32,646 bases of DNA from an uncultured Brevibacillus sp. (lineage in GTDB: Bacteria > Bacillota > Bacilli > Brevibacillales > Brevibacillaceae), in NCBI GenBank assembly GCA_946402065.1, contig CAMIVR010000053.1:1-32646 (forward strand), written 5' to 3'. The translations under genes were made by a program, and so were the position numbers. Below, one piece after another: positions 14,841-23,091 of the stretch. The first letter of the stretch is position 1; each line of letters begins with the position of its first letter. The notes below the pieces were generated by a model, which was given only the letters and a program-made list of their open reading frames with translations, searched no databases and was not told the DNA's origin.

Positions 14841-16073
14841 TTACTGCGGTACGGTTTCCAAAGAGCCTGCCTTTTGGACTTCTTTAATAATCGCATGCAG
14901 GAAGCCTTTTTCGTTGAACGCGTTGACAGCTTTGCTGTCTTTTTTCAATTGCTCGATCGTCACGACTTGATCCGCTTTCGGATACGTAATCGCGTTGACT
15001 TTGCCGAAGTTCCAGCTAAAGCTTTCCGATTCAAAGCCAAGCGTCAGCGGTCCTTTGACTTTTTCATCCTTTGGATCAAATGTAACGCTCATGTTTACTT
15101 TTTGGCTGACTGGCATTTTGTTGCTGTCGATGTAGTAATCCAGCGTCATGTTAATGCCTTCCAAGCCTTCAGCTTTGGCCATTTCAACGATTTTGTCAAC
15201 AGTGTAGGTCTTTTGCGTCTCTTCCAGCCATTTTTTCGTGGAGGAAATGCCCATGTCGACCATGACTGTTGCCTGGGCACGCAGCTCAGCTTCTGTCTGT
15301 GGTTTTTCCACTTTGGCCGCGTCTTGCTGGAATTTGCTGAAGAGCGTCATCAAATCGATCGCGAAGGTTCTCACTTCTGCATTCGTCGTAGCGTCTTTGG
15401 CAGTGTAGAAGAACATGTTGATCAGTTCTTTCAAGTCCATTTTGATCGATACGTGAGTTGCTTTTACGCTGTCGCCGTTAGGCAGTTTGACTGTTTCCTC
15501 GCCAAGGTTTTTCGCCTGGGAAAGCGTGTATCCGTATTTGGCGATGTAGCCTTTCATGAAGTCCAGCGTTAATTTGTTGACTTTTTCCTGGAATTCTTTC
15601 ACTTTTTCCGGAGACAGCGTCCCGCCCAATTGCTCAGCGTTTGGATCAACCAGCAGGTATTTCTTGTCCAGCGGTGTCGTTACATAAAAGCTGTTCTGGT
15701 CGAGCAGCAGTTCCAGAGCTGCTTTTTTGTCTCCCGTCCAGAGATTGTTGTCCCGAAGAATTTTGTCGTCATTCATCGAGAACGTCATTTTTGCATGCTT
15801 GGCATCGAACTCCGAACCCTCGATTTTCAATCCAGCTTGCAAGGTTTTCATCAAGGCAAGCGCGTTTTTGGTCTCGGCTTCACTTTGACCAGACGATTTA
15901 ACCAGGCTTTCTACTTTATCGAAGTCGCCGACTAGTTTAAAGCTTCCGGCAAAATCGAAATTAGGCTTTTCAATCGATGCAACCATCGAATCTCGAACGA
16001 GCGAGGCTTGCCCTGCACAGCCGGTCAGTAGAAGCAGCACAGCAAGCAGCAGCAGGCTCCCCTTTTTCCACAT
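14841..16073 (-). CDS. Lipoprotein of unknown function
   Basis: The 410-residue protein has a lipoprotein signal: MWKKG, a Leu/Ala core and the lipobox LLTGC with Cys19. ATG 16073 is used because AGGAGGAG stands just upstream and it gives this signal; the open frame extends 46 codons further without support. The mature part is Lys/Asp-rich and mixed alpha/beta, with beta segments such as FAGSFKLVGDF and AKMTFSMND near the N-terminus and VSQKVNMSVTFDPKDEK near the C-terminus, an arrangement reminiscent of LolA/LppX-like half-barrels, though I do not assign it. It should be anchored on the outer face of the membrane. A TATAAT lies on the minus strand at 16145-16140 with no good -35. Confidence 0.88.
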   Translation of the reverse strand: MWKKGSLLLLAVLLLLTGCAGQASLVRDSMVASIEKPNFDFAGSFKLVGDFDKVESLVKSSGQSEAETKNALALMKTLQAGLKIEGSEFDAKHAKMTFSMNDDKILRDNNLWTGDKKAALELLLDQNSFYVTTPLDKKYLLVDPNAEQLGGTLSPEKVKEFQEKVNKLTLDFMKGYIAKYGYTLSQAKNLGEETVKLPNGDSVKATHVSIKMDLKELINMFFYTAKDATTNAEVRTFAIDLMTLFSKFQQDAAKVEKPQTEAELRAQATVMVDMGISSTKKWLEETQKTYTVDKIVEMAKAEGLEGINMTLDYYIDSNKMPVSQKVNMSVTFDPKDEKVKGPLTLGFESESFSWNFGKVNAITYPKADQVVTIEQLKKDSKAVNAFNEKGFLHAIIKEVQKAGSLETVPQ

Positions 16074-16282
16074 AGCTTTCTCCTCCTCTAGTTTATTTCT
16101 GGTAGATTTCTCATCGCGAAACGCGAAATCCCCACATAAATTATAACGGATAGTTGGGCGAAAAGTTTCAGGTAAAACCAAAAAAAGCCGAAAATAATTG
16201 GATAGAGGCAAATCTCCTGTTCATTTCATGGTAAGATGAAGAGGAAGCAAAGCGAAGAAAAGAGAAGAGAGGACGTTGCAGT

Positions 16283-19200
16283 ATGTGGACGTGGCTGCGA
16301 AAACTACTACATAGTTTGCAGGATGTAAGTGAACGGGATGAGAAGCCTGGCAGCACTTCTGCTCCAACAGTTCACAGCCGGATTCGGGCCAAAGCGAAAA
16401 ATATTTACCCGAAAGAAAGAGCGAACACGCCGGCGTTCCAAGCGAGGGAACGGGAAAAACCGCGACATTTCCGTTTTCCGGTCATACCGGATCAAGATAA
16501 AAGAGAGCGACCGCAGAGGAGTGCATCACAGGAAGAACGGGGGAGCGAGCCGCTGGGCAAACGTCCTGTTCGCGAGGAAAAGGGGGGGCGCGAAGGGAAG
16601 CCTGTTCGCGAAGCCCGGGATTTCAAACAGGCACAGGCTGCTCGTGAACAGCGGGAATTCAGGGATGTACGCGCCCCGTTCACCGAGCAGCATCCGGCTG
16701 TACGTCATGGAACCCGTGAAGGCAGGGAGCCGCTCGGCACGCGCGATTCGCCAAGTGCCCGCCCGAGCAGTCCGGCCCGGCAAATGCAGGAGAAGATGCA
16801 GCAGCGCGGCATGACAGAACAGGCGGGAGAAAAACAGGGGTACAAGCCGAGTGAAGTGCTATCGCCAGTCTATGGAAAGCTCGATCCGCGGCGAACGGCA
16901 GACGCAGTGAAGCCGCCAAAGCCAAAAACAATCCTGCCATTCGATGACAAGGAGCCACAGCGGCCGATCGGCGAAGTGATCCAGACGAGCCCGTTGTTCA
17001 CACTGGGAAAAGCAGAACTGGCCGAGGCCGTGGTGACGCTCAAGGCGGACCATATCCATGCTGTGGCGGCAATGGGACTGGATGGCGGTGAAGTGTCGGA
17101 AGTGTCCAATGATAGCGAGGCCCATACTGAGGCGAGTAAAATGGCCGGGGTGGTTGACACGATCGGGGCGGTTGAGTCTCATGCAGCATTTGCGCGGTCG
17201 GAATGGGGCGAAGGGGCCGGAGTGATCGAAGGGACCAAAGCAATCGAAACTTTCGAAGCAACCAGTCCAATCAGAGCCGACGAACTTGCCCAAACAATCG
17301 AACAGCCAGCAACGCACGGCGAAGAAGCCTTCCCCGTCTCTGCAAGCAGCGCCGCATTCGACGCAGCACTTAACCGATCGCCAGCAGAAGCTCCGGGAAG
17401 CTCCCCAACAGAAACCGCAAGAAGCTTCCCGGCAGATGAGCCGGGATCGACTGTCCCGATTACAGCAGAGGGCCTTGAAAGCATAGCTAGGGAAACAGCA
17501 GAAGCGGCTTCCCAAATAACCGCTACCGCCGAACAGACCACCCGGCTCGTCGATCAGGCATTTGCGGCAGAAACGCCTCTGGCGGGCATTAGCGATGACA
17601 AAATAACGCCGCTGATCAGGCAAGCCGAACCTGAAGCAGCCGCGCATGACCGGGAGGAGACAGCGAGATTGGCAAAAGCGTCGGCACATCGTAGCGAGAG
17701 CAGCATGCCTGCATATGCAGTGTCTCACCCGGACTGGTCGGTATTGGCTGAGAGAAGCGGACAGCCGGGCGTTGCGGATCAAGCTGCCGAGCCCGACTCA
17801 TCCAATCAGTCGGTACAGGTAGCGGACGAAGTTGTGATGGAACAGCTTGGGCAGAACCAGGCTGGACAGCTGGAGCGAGTGCCATTGGCTGTTGTGCATC
17901 CGCCGGTCGGGTCTGCACCGGAGCCGAAGTCGCCGCTGCAGGATGAAGAGGACAGGAAAGGTGAAGAGCTGGAGGAACCAATCGCTTATACGGTTCCGCC
18001 GCTGTCGCTGCTCAACCCGTCTCCGCAGGCAACAGAGGACGACGAAGACTTTACGCTTGAACAAAAAAGCTTGCTGGAAGAGACGCTGTCCAACTTTAAC
18101 GTCAGCGCAAATGTCGTCGGCATTGTCAAAGGCCCGTCGGTTACGCGCTTTGAGCTGCAGCCCGCTCCCGGGGTCAAGGTGAACAAAATCACCAGCCTGT
18201 CCGACGACATCAAGCTGAGTCTGGCAGCCAAGGACATTCGCATCGAAGCGCCGATACCTGGACGAAATGCCGTCGGGATCGAGGTCCCCAATCTAAAAAG
18301 CATGCCAGTGTTTATCAGCCGCATCATTGAGTCGGACAAATTCCTTGAGCACCCTTCTCCGCTTGCTGTCGCGCTCGGCATGGACATCGGCGGCGAGCCG
18401 ATCGTCGCGGATATCAAGAAAATGCCGCACGGGCTGATTGCCGGCTCGACCGGCTCCGGTAAAAGCGTCTGCATCAATTCAATCATCGTCAGCCTGCTGT
18501 ACAAAGCGAGCCCGGAGCAGGTGCGTCTCTTGTTAATCGACCCGAAAGTGGTGGAATTGGCTCCGTACAATCATCTGCCCCATCTGGTCACACCTGTCGT
18601 CACGGATGCCAAGCAGGCGACTGCCGCACTGAAATGGGCCGTGGAAGAGATGGAGAAGCGCTACACGGCATTTGCCGAAGCCGGTGTTCGCGACATCGAG
18701 CGTTACAATTTGACGACCGATGAGCCGCTGCCGTATATCGTCATCATCATCGACGAATTGGCTGACCTGATGATGGTCTCCCCCCAAGACGTAGAGGATT
18801 GCATCATCCGCATCGCCCAGAAAGCGCGGGCTTGCGGAATCCACCTGCTGCTGGCAACACAGCGCCCGTCCGTAGATGTCATCACCGGCAACATCAAAGC
18901 GAACGTTCCGACGCGTCTGGCGTTCGCCGTCTTCTCCCAGATCGACTCGCGGACGATTATCGACCAGTCGGGAGCGGAGCGGTTGCTGGGCCGCGGTGAC
19001 ATGCTCTTTTTGGAAAGCGGAACAGCGCCATTGCGCCTGCAAGGTAATTATGTCTCGGACGATGAGATTGAGCGCGTTACGCAAACGATCAAGAAGCAGC
19101 GCAAACCGAACTACTTGTTTAGCAAGGAGGATTTGGAGCAAACGGCGCAATCGTACGACATGGGAGACGATCCGCTGTATCACGAGGCACTGCTGTTTGT

Positions 19201-19393
19201 CGCCGATCAGGGGCAGGCATCCGCTTCAGCCCTGCAGCGCCGGTTCCGCATCGGATACAATCGGGCGGCCCGGCTGATTGAGATGATGGAAGGCGAGGGT
19301 CACGTCGCCGGCCAGAGCGGTGGCAAGCCGCGCGCCGTTCTCATTACGCGCGAAGATGCGCAGGCCTTAACAGAAGGAACGACTTTGCTGTAA
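16283..19393 (+). CDS. sftA: DNA translocase SftA (FtsK/SpoIIIE family without membrane domain)
   Basis: The 1036-residue ATPase matches SftA of Bacillus, a soluble FtsK-like motor that clears chromosomal DNA from the closing septum. There is no four-helix membrane domain; the N-terminus is a short amphipathic MWTWLRKLLHSLQDV, then roughly 550 residues of Ala/Glu/Pro/Ser-rich low-complexity linker. The motor begins near residue 590 (EDFTLEQKSLLEETL; GPSVTRFELQPAPGVK). Walker A is GSTGSGKS at 721-728 and Walker B is VIIIDELADLM with Asp824. A winged-helix gamma domain for DNA orientation signals lies at about 960-1030 (DPLYHEALLFVADQGQASAS). The ATG at 16283 is the first with this N-terminus. 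A small gene follows 46 bp downstream and is probably cotranscribed. The long linker is poorly conserved in the family. Confidence 0.9.
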   Translation: MWTWLRKLLHSLQDVSERDEKPGSTSAPTVHSRIRAKAKNIYPKERANTPAFQAREREKPRHFRFPVIPDQDKRERPQRSASQEERGSEPLGKRPVREEKGGREGKPVREARDFKQAQAAREQREFRDVRAPFTEQHPAVRHGTREGREPLGTRDSPSARPSSPARQMQEKMQQRGMTEQAGEKQGYKPSEVLSPVYGKLDPRRTADAVKPPKPKTILPFDDKEPQRPIGEVIQTSPLFTLGKAELAEAVVTLKADHIHAVAAMGLDGGEVSEVSNDSEAHTEASKMAGVVDTIGAVESHAAFARSEWGEGAGVIEGTKAIETFEATSPIRADELAQTIEQPATHGEEAFPVSASSAAFDAALNRSPAEAPGSSPTETARSFPADEPGSTVPITAEGLESIARETAEAASQITATAEQTTRLVDQAFAAETPLAGISDDKITPLIRQAEPEAAAHDREETARLAKASAHRSESSMPAYAVSHPDWSVLAERSGQPGVADQAAEPDSSNQSVQVADEVVMEQLGQNQAGQLERVPLAVVHPPVGSAPEPKSPLQDEEDRKGEELEEPIAYTVPPLSLLNPSPQATEDDEDFTLEQKSLLEETLSNFNVSANVVGIVKGPSVTRFELQPAPGVKVNKITSLSDDIKLSLAAKDIRIEAPIPGRNAVGIEVPNLKSMPVFISRIIESDKFLEHPSPLAVALGMDIGGEPIVADIKKMPHGLIAGSTGSGKSVCINSIIVSLLYKASPEQVRLLLIDPKVVELAPYNHLPHLVTPVVTDAKQATAALKWAVEEMEKRYTAFAEAGVRDIERYNLTTDEPLPYIVIIIDELADLMMVSPQDVEDCIIRIAQKARACGIHLLLATQRPSVDVITGNIKANVPTRLAFAVFSQIDSRTIIDQSGAERLLGRGDMLFLESGTAPLRLQGNYVSDDEIERVTQTIKKQRKPNYLFSKEDLEQTAQSYDMGDDPLYHEALLFVADQGQASASALQRRFRIGYNRAARLIEMMEGEGHVAGQSGGKPRAVLITREDAQALTEGTTLL

Positions 19394-19439
19394 AATGGAA
19401 GGCAATAGCGATGAGATCATTTACAAAGGTGGAGAGTGT

Positions 19440-19832
19440 ATGGATCATACGACCAAGAAGTACCATCCGATCAATGAGGAACTAGTGCTGTTCAACGATG
19501 AATACTACGTCAGTGTCATGCGCGTGCCTGTGGATCAATACGATGCATCGAGACTCGCGGAAGTGTTCAATGAGTTATTTGCTTTCCAGAACAACGACAT
19601 TGAAGTCGAGGTCGATATCTCCGAAGAGAGCGAAGGGACATGGTACGTGCAATTCCTCGTTCCGTACATGCTGACGCTCTCAGATGCGGCCATCAAGCGA
19701 ATCGCCCGGGGGTCGGAAGCGTTGAAGAACTACCTGCAGGAGCGCAGCATTCACCTTTCGCCAGTGCCGCTGCGCGGAGAGGAAATCTTTGCCTACATCA
19801 AGCGCTACAATCCCGGACTTGCGTATAGCTAG
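19440..19832 (+). CDS. Small cytoplasmic protein cotranscribed with sftA, unknown function
   Basis: The 130-residue product starts at ATG 19440, seven bases after AAGGTGGAG; an earlier in-frame ATG at 19395 abuts the sftA stop but has no ribosome site. The protein is acidic, with alternating strands and helices (NDEYYVSVMRVPVDQYD, then NNDIEVEVDISEESEGTWYVQF) and a C-terminal helix pair. No membrane or signal segment is present. I do not recognise the family. Its position suggests a shared transcript with sftA, since no promoter or terminator lies between them. It differs from the ytpR/ytpQ genes that follow sftA in B. subtilis. Confidence 0.85.
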   Translation: MDHTTKKYHPINEELVLFNDEYYVSVMRVPVDQYDASRLAEVFNELFAFQNNDIEVEVDISEESEGTWYVQFLVPYMLTLSDAAIKRIARGSEALKNYLQERSIHLSPVPLRGEEIFAYIKRYNPGLAYS

Positions 19833-19858
19833 TCTGCCGTGATCCGCACCGCCACCTT

Positions 19859-19887
19859 TTGCGTCTTTGGATGCAATCTAGTATAAT
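19859..19887 (+). promoter_or_regulatory. Promoter of the IclR-family gene
   Basis: TTGCGT (19859-19864), a 17-bp spacer and a perfect TATAAT (19882-19887). The palindromic candidate operator begins 11 bp further downstream. Confidence 0.55.
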
Positions 19888-19898
19888 TATAGAACGAT

Positions 19899-19915
19899 AT
19901 TTCATTAGATGAAAC
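19899..19915. promoter_or_regulatory. Candidate IclR operator in its own promoter region
   Basis: ATTTCATTAGATGAAAC contains the inverted repeat TTTCAT-TAG-ATGAAA, placed at about the transcription start just downstream of TATAAT. It matches 15 of 17 bases of the element upstream of acnA (25847-25863). Autoregulation is common in the IclR family. Confidence 0.6.
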
Positions 19916-19946
19916 CAATCTGGTGAGGAAGCAGTGGGTGGTAGCG

Positions 19947-20687
19947 ATGGAGGAGCAAAAGTTAACGGTTCGCGCTGTAGAGAGGGCCCTCGATATTTTA
20001 CTGTGTTTCACCGATGCGACAGAATTGAGTTTAAGTGAAATTGCCAAGCGTATTGGGCTGCATAAGAGCACTGTTCACCGTCTGCTTGCGTCGCTGGAGC
20101 TGAAAGGCTTCGTCATCCGCGACCCCCAGACGGAAAAATACCGGCTGGGCTTCCGCTTGTGGGAGCTCTCGGCCAACTTGAGCCATGCTGACGACCCGGC
20201 GTTCATGCTGCTGCCTGAGATGGAGCGGCTGCGCGATTTGCTGGGCGAGACGATCAGTTTGTACATTCGCGACGGCAAGGAGCGCATCCGCATTCAAGCC
20301 GTCCAGAGCAATCAGCCGATCCGCCGGGTGGCACCGATCGGCGCACGCATGCCGCTGGCCGTCGGGGCCTCGAGCAAAGTGCTCGTTGCCTACGCTGACG
20401 ACGCGGTGGAAGAGGAGCTGCTGAATGCCCCGGATTGGCCGGAGTCGATTGATCGCGACGTCTTTCGCGCCCAGCTGAAAGAAATTCGCCAGCTCGGCTA
20501 CGCAATGAGCGTAGAGGAACGCGAGCTGGGGGCAGCGGCGGTGGCTGCGCCGATTATCGATCGACACGGAAAGCTTGCCGCCGCGCTGGCTGCATCAGGA
20601 CCGTCGAATCGCCTGACCCCGGAAAAAATGCGCGAATTTTCCGGTCCGATCATCGAAGCATCGAAACGCATGGGCAAAATGCTGTAG
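19947..20687 (+). CDS. IclR-family transcriptional regulator
   Basis: The 246-residue protein has the standard two-domain IclR plan. Residues 6-65 are the winged helix-turn-helix (VRAVERALDILLCF, LSLSEIAKRIGLHKSTVHRLL, GFVIRD). Residues about 75-245 are the effector-binding GAF-like domain, with IRRVAPIGARMPLAVGASSKVLVAY and the closing GAAAVAAPIIDRHGKLAAALAASGPSNRL. ATG 19947 is preferred because GGGTGG lies five bases upstream; a GTG eight codons earlier lacks a site. The gene is monocistronic, with its own promoter and a strong terminator. IclR proteins sense small carbon metabolites; the matching operator upstream of acnA suggests control of aconitase. The ligand is unknown. Confidence 0.95.
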   Translation: MEEQKLTVRAVERALDILLCFTDATELSLSEIAKRIGLHKSTVHRLLASLELKGFVIRDPQTEKYRLGFRLWELSANLSHADDPAFMLLPEMERLRDLLGETISLYIRDGKERIRIQAVQSNQPIRRVAPIGARMPLAVGASSKVLVAYADDAVEEELLNAPDWPESIDRDVFRAQLKEIRQLGYAMSVEERELGAAAVAAPIIDRHGKLAAALAASGPSNRLTPEKMREFSGPIIEASKRMGKML

Positions 20688-20735
20688 TCTGGCCGTCGTC
20701 ACAAGGCAGGACAGCACAGGCAGCCCGAGAACATG

Positions 20736-20777
20736 AAAACCGCCTGAGCGAGCGATGATCGCACCAGGCGGTTTTTT
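20736..20777. terminator. Bidirectional rho-independent terminator
   Basis: AAAACCGCCTG (20736-20746) pairs with CAGGCGGTTTT (20765-20775), extended to six T's. It separates the convergent IclR-family and pabBC genes. Confidence 0.92.
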
Positions 20778-20811
20778 GCCATTTAGCTTGTCAGCCGATC
20801 AGCGCTCGTCG

Positions 20812-22650
20812 TCATAGCAAAGACGGCGAGGTGACCAGCTTTACGGGCACCCAGCCGCGTACGCTGTTGATGTGCCAGATTGCCGTGGCTTGGGCAAGCT
20901 CTGCTGCTGTGAGTACGCGTTCTTTGATTATTCCCCGGGCGAGCAGCTCTGCCCGCAGCGTTCCGGCCAATAAACCGGACGATACAGGAGGGGTAAGACG
21001 TTCGCCCTTCACTTCGACGACGAGGTTGCCAAAGGTGAACTCCGTCAATTCTCCCTGTTCGTTCCACAGGAGAACATCGAAGAGCTCCTCATACTGCTGT
21101 TTATGCGCGTGATACATATCGCGATTGGTCGTTTTGTGGAACAAAAAAGGGTTCCCGGTCGCGATAGGCTGCGTCGCCAGCGCTGTGTGCTGCGGGGCGT
21201 CGTCGCTCGGCTCCAGCAGTGACAGCTCCGTCGATTCGGCAGGCAGTAGAACGCCTTCAACCGTCACGTCGCCTTGTTGCGAGACGAGCAGGCGGACGCG
21301 GCGAATCTCACTGAAACGGTTCTGCGCATAGTCGGCCAAAGCTGCACGCACACGCTCTATGCTGACCGGAATGTCGAAGTATGCAGCAGACGAGCCGAGC
21401 CGCTCCAGATGGCGTTCGAGCAGGAGGTAATTTCCACGCTGCAGCTTGATCGTTTCCAGCAGGTGAAAATCGGTTGGGTCAGCGGTCAAAATGGCTGATT
21501 TCGCAATGATCTCGTCGTACTCGTCGGCGGCAGCGGAATCCCACGTAATCCCGCCGCCGACACCGTACTCGGCTTGTCCTGTTTGCGTATCGATCAGGAC
21601 TGTGCGGATCGCCACATTAAACATCGCTTCCCGATCAGGGGCGATGAAGCCGATGCAGCCGCAATACACTTCACGGGGCCAGGCTTCCAGTTGGGAGATC
21701 AGTCCCATCGTATGGACCTTGGGCGCTCCGGTAATCGAGCCGCAGGGAAAAAGGGCGGCGAAAATATCTTCGACACTCGTCCCGGCCTTTGGCGTAGCTT
21801 CCACCGTCGAAGTCATTTGAAAGACGGTCTGATAACGTTCAATGTCAAACAGCTTGGGGACGCGTACCGATCCGACTTCGGCGATAGTGCCCAGGTCGTT
21901 GCGCAGCAGGTCGACGATCATGACATTTTCCGCCTTGTTTTTTTCCGAAGCCGCCAGCCATTCGGCGTTTTGGCGATCCTCCTCAGGCCAACGACCGCGC
22001 TTGACGGTCCCTTTCATTGGCTTCGTGCGGATCGTGTCCGCTTTCCAGTGAAAAAACAATTCCGGCGACGCCGACAAAATCCGAAAACGTCCCAGATTCA
22101 AGTATGCCGAATACTTCGCCCGCTGCTTTCGAGTCAACTGCTGATAAAAAGCGTAGTCATCTCCTGAAAATTGGCTGCGCAGGCGAATCGTATAATTGGT
22201 TTGATAGGTTTCACCGCGAGCGATCGCATCGCGGATCGCGGCGATTCTCTCCTGGTAGTCCGCTTTGCTGATTGTCGGTTGCCAAGCGGATAAGCTGTAC
22301 GTCCCGCCACTCTGTTGCTGTTGCTCCAAGACGTGTCCCGGCCGCTCAAATAACCCAAACCAGACGAGCGGCATCAAAGGATCTGCCTGGACTTTAAAAG
22401 CAGGATCAAAGGCAGGCGCAGCTTCGTAGGAAAGGTAGCCAACGGCGTACAATCCTCGATCGACGGCATGCTGGACCTCTCTTAACAGCGGCCGGACTTC
22501 ATCGATCCGACCTGCAGTGAGGACTTTGACAGGCTGAGTGAAGCGCATTTGCCTGGACGAGCCGTCCTCATCCTGAAAGTCGAGTTGAATTTCCGGGCTG
22601 TGCATTGCATGTTGCTCTCCATCCGGGAAAGGAGAAAACGTCGTTACCAT
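20812..22650 (-). CDS. Fused aminodeoxychorismate synthase component I and lyase (PabB-PabC)
   Basis: The 612-residue protein carries two steps of p-aminobenzoate synthesis for folate. Residues about 60-390 are the chorismate-binding PabB part: GETYQTNYTIRL, ASPELFF, TKPMKGT with Lys213 (the catalytic Lys of PabB in the P-I/M-K-G-T motif), ENVMIVDLLRNDLG, and FPCGSITGAPK. From about residue 394 (FHLLETIKLQRGNYLLLERHL) it continues as a class IV PLP enzyme, PabC, with likely PLP Lys506 in FHKTTNR and the TEFTFGN motif. PabA, the glutaminase, is not in the window. ATG 22650 is used because GGAGG stands seven bases upstream; the frame is open 22 codons further. A weak promoter (TTTTCA, 18 bp, GATAAT) may lie upstream. 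It is not in a folate operon. Confidence 0.94.
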   Translation of the reverse strand: MVTTFSPFPDGEQHAMHSPEIQLDFQDEDGSSRQMRFTQPVKVLTAGRIDEVRPLLREVQHAVDRGLYAVGYLSYEAAPAFDPAFKVQADPLMPLVWFGLFERPGHVLEQQQQSGGTYSLSAWQPTISKADYQERIAAIRDAIARGETYQTNYTIRLRSQFSGDDYAFYQQLTRKQRAKYSAYLNLGRFRILSASPELFFHWKADTIRTKPMKGTVKRGRWPEEDRQNAEWLAASEKNKAENVMIVDLLRNDLGTIAEVGSVRVPKLFDIERYQTVFQMTSTVEATPKAGTSVEDIFAALFPCGSITGAPKVHTMGLISQLEAWPREVYCGCIGFIAPDREAMFNVAIRTVLIDTQTGQAEYGVGGGITWDSAAADEYDEIIAKSAILTADPTDFHLLETIKLQRGNYLLLERHLERLGSSAAYFDIPVSIERVRAALADYAQNRFSEIRRVRLLVSQQGDVTVEGVLLPAESTELSLLEPSDDAPQHTALATQPIATGNPFLFHKTTNRDMYHAHKQQYEELFDVLLWNEQGELTEFTFGNLVVEVKGERLTPPVSSGLLAGTLRAELLARGIIKERVLTAAELAQATAIWHINSVRGWVPVKLVTSPSLL

Positions 22651-22747
22651 GTTGAACCTCCATCGACAAAGCATTATCTTAACGTTACCTATGAAGTGAA
22701 AAGAAGGCAAGGACATTTCTCGGATAAAAAGCAGATTCCCCCATCCT

Positions 22748-22967
22748 TTACGTTTCTGCGGCCGGGATACGATCGATCCGCTTCTGCTTCACTTGATCGG
22801 TCGTATCTGCGAACAGGCGGGCACTCAGCTGGAAGAGAATATAGCCAAGGGTCCCGCCCGTGCTGTTCAGCAACACATCGTCGACATCAAATGTCCCGAT
22901 TGAGCAGACCAACTGGGTCAGTTCAAAGCCGAGGCTAAGCAAAAACGAAAATGTGAGCAGGTGAAAA
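22748..22967 (-). pseudogene. VanZ-family C-terminal remnant
   Basis: On the minus strand the frame reads LLTFSFLLSLGFELTQLVCS, then GTFDVDDVLLNSTGGTLGYIL, which is the last two membrane segments and the R/T-F-D-x-D-D-x-x-x-N-x-x-G motif of VanZ-like proteins. The first two-thirds of the family, including the N-terminal membrane helices, is missing; the sequence before it is the acnA terminator. No ribosome site stands in front of the fragment. It is a gene remnant that ends 97 bp before the pabBC start. Confidence 0.72.
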
Positions 22968-23011
22968 CAGCAGCAAAAAAACCGGACTTTCACCCGGTTT
23001 TTTTGCTGCTG
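22968..23011 (-). terminator. Strong terminator of acnA
   Basis: Arms 22968-22985 and 22994-23011 are perfect 18-bp complements (CAGCAGC, seven A's, CCGG) with an 8-nt loop. On the minus strand the 3' arm holds seven T's and is followed by GCTGCTGTTTTC. It starts 81 bp after the acnA stop codon. Confidence 0.9.
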
Positions 23012-23091
23012 CCCAGAAGTGTATCCCGCTCCCGACAATCGCACGAGGCGAATGCTGGTCGAGACATACAGACAGAGGCAACAATAACGTA

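Noticed and set aside
16220..16240. A third possible IclR operator (TTTCAT then ATGAAG) upstream of sftA
   Set aside because: The half-sites are 6 bp apart instead of 3 and one arm is imperfect, so it does not match the 17-bp element.
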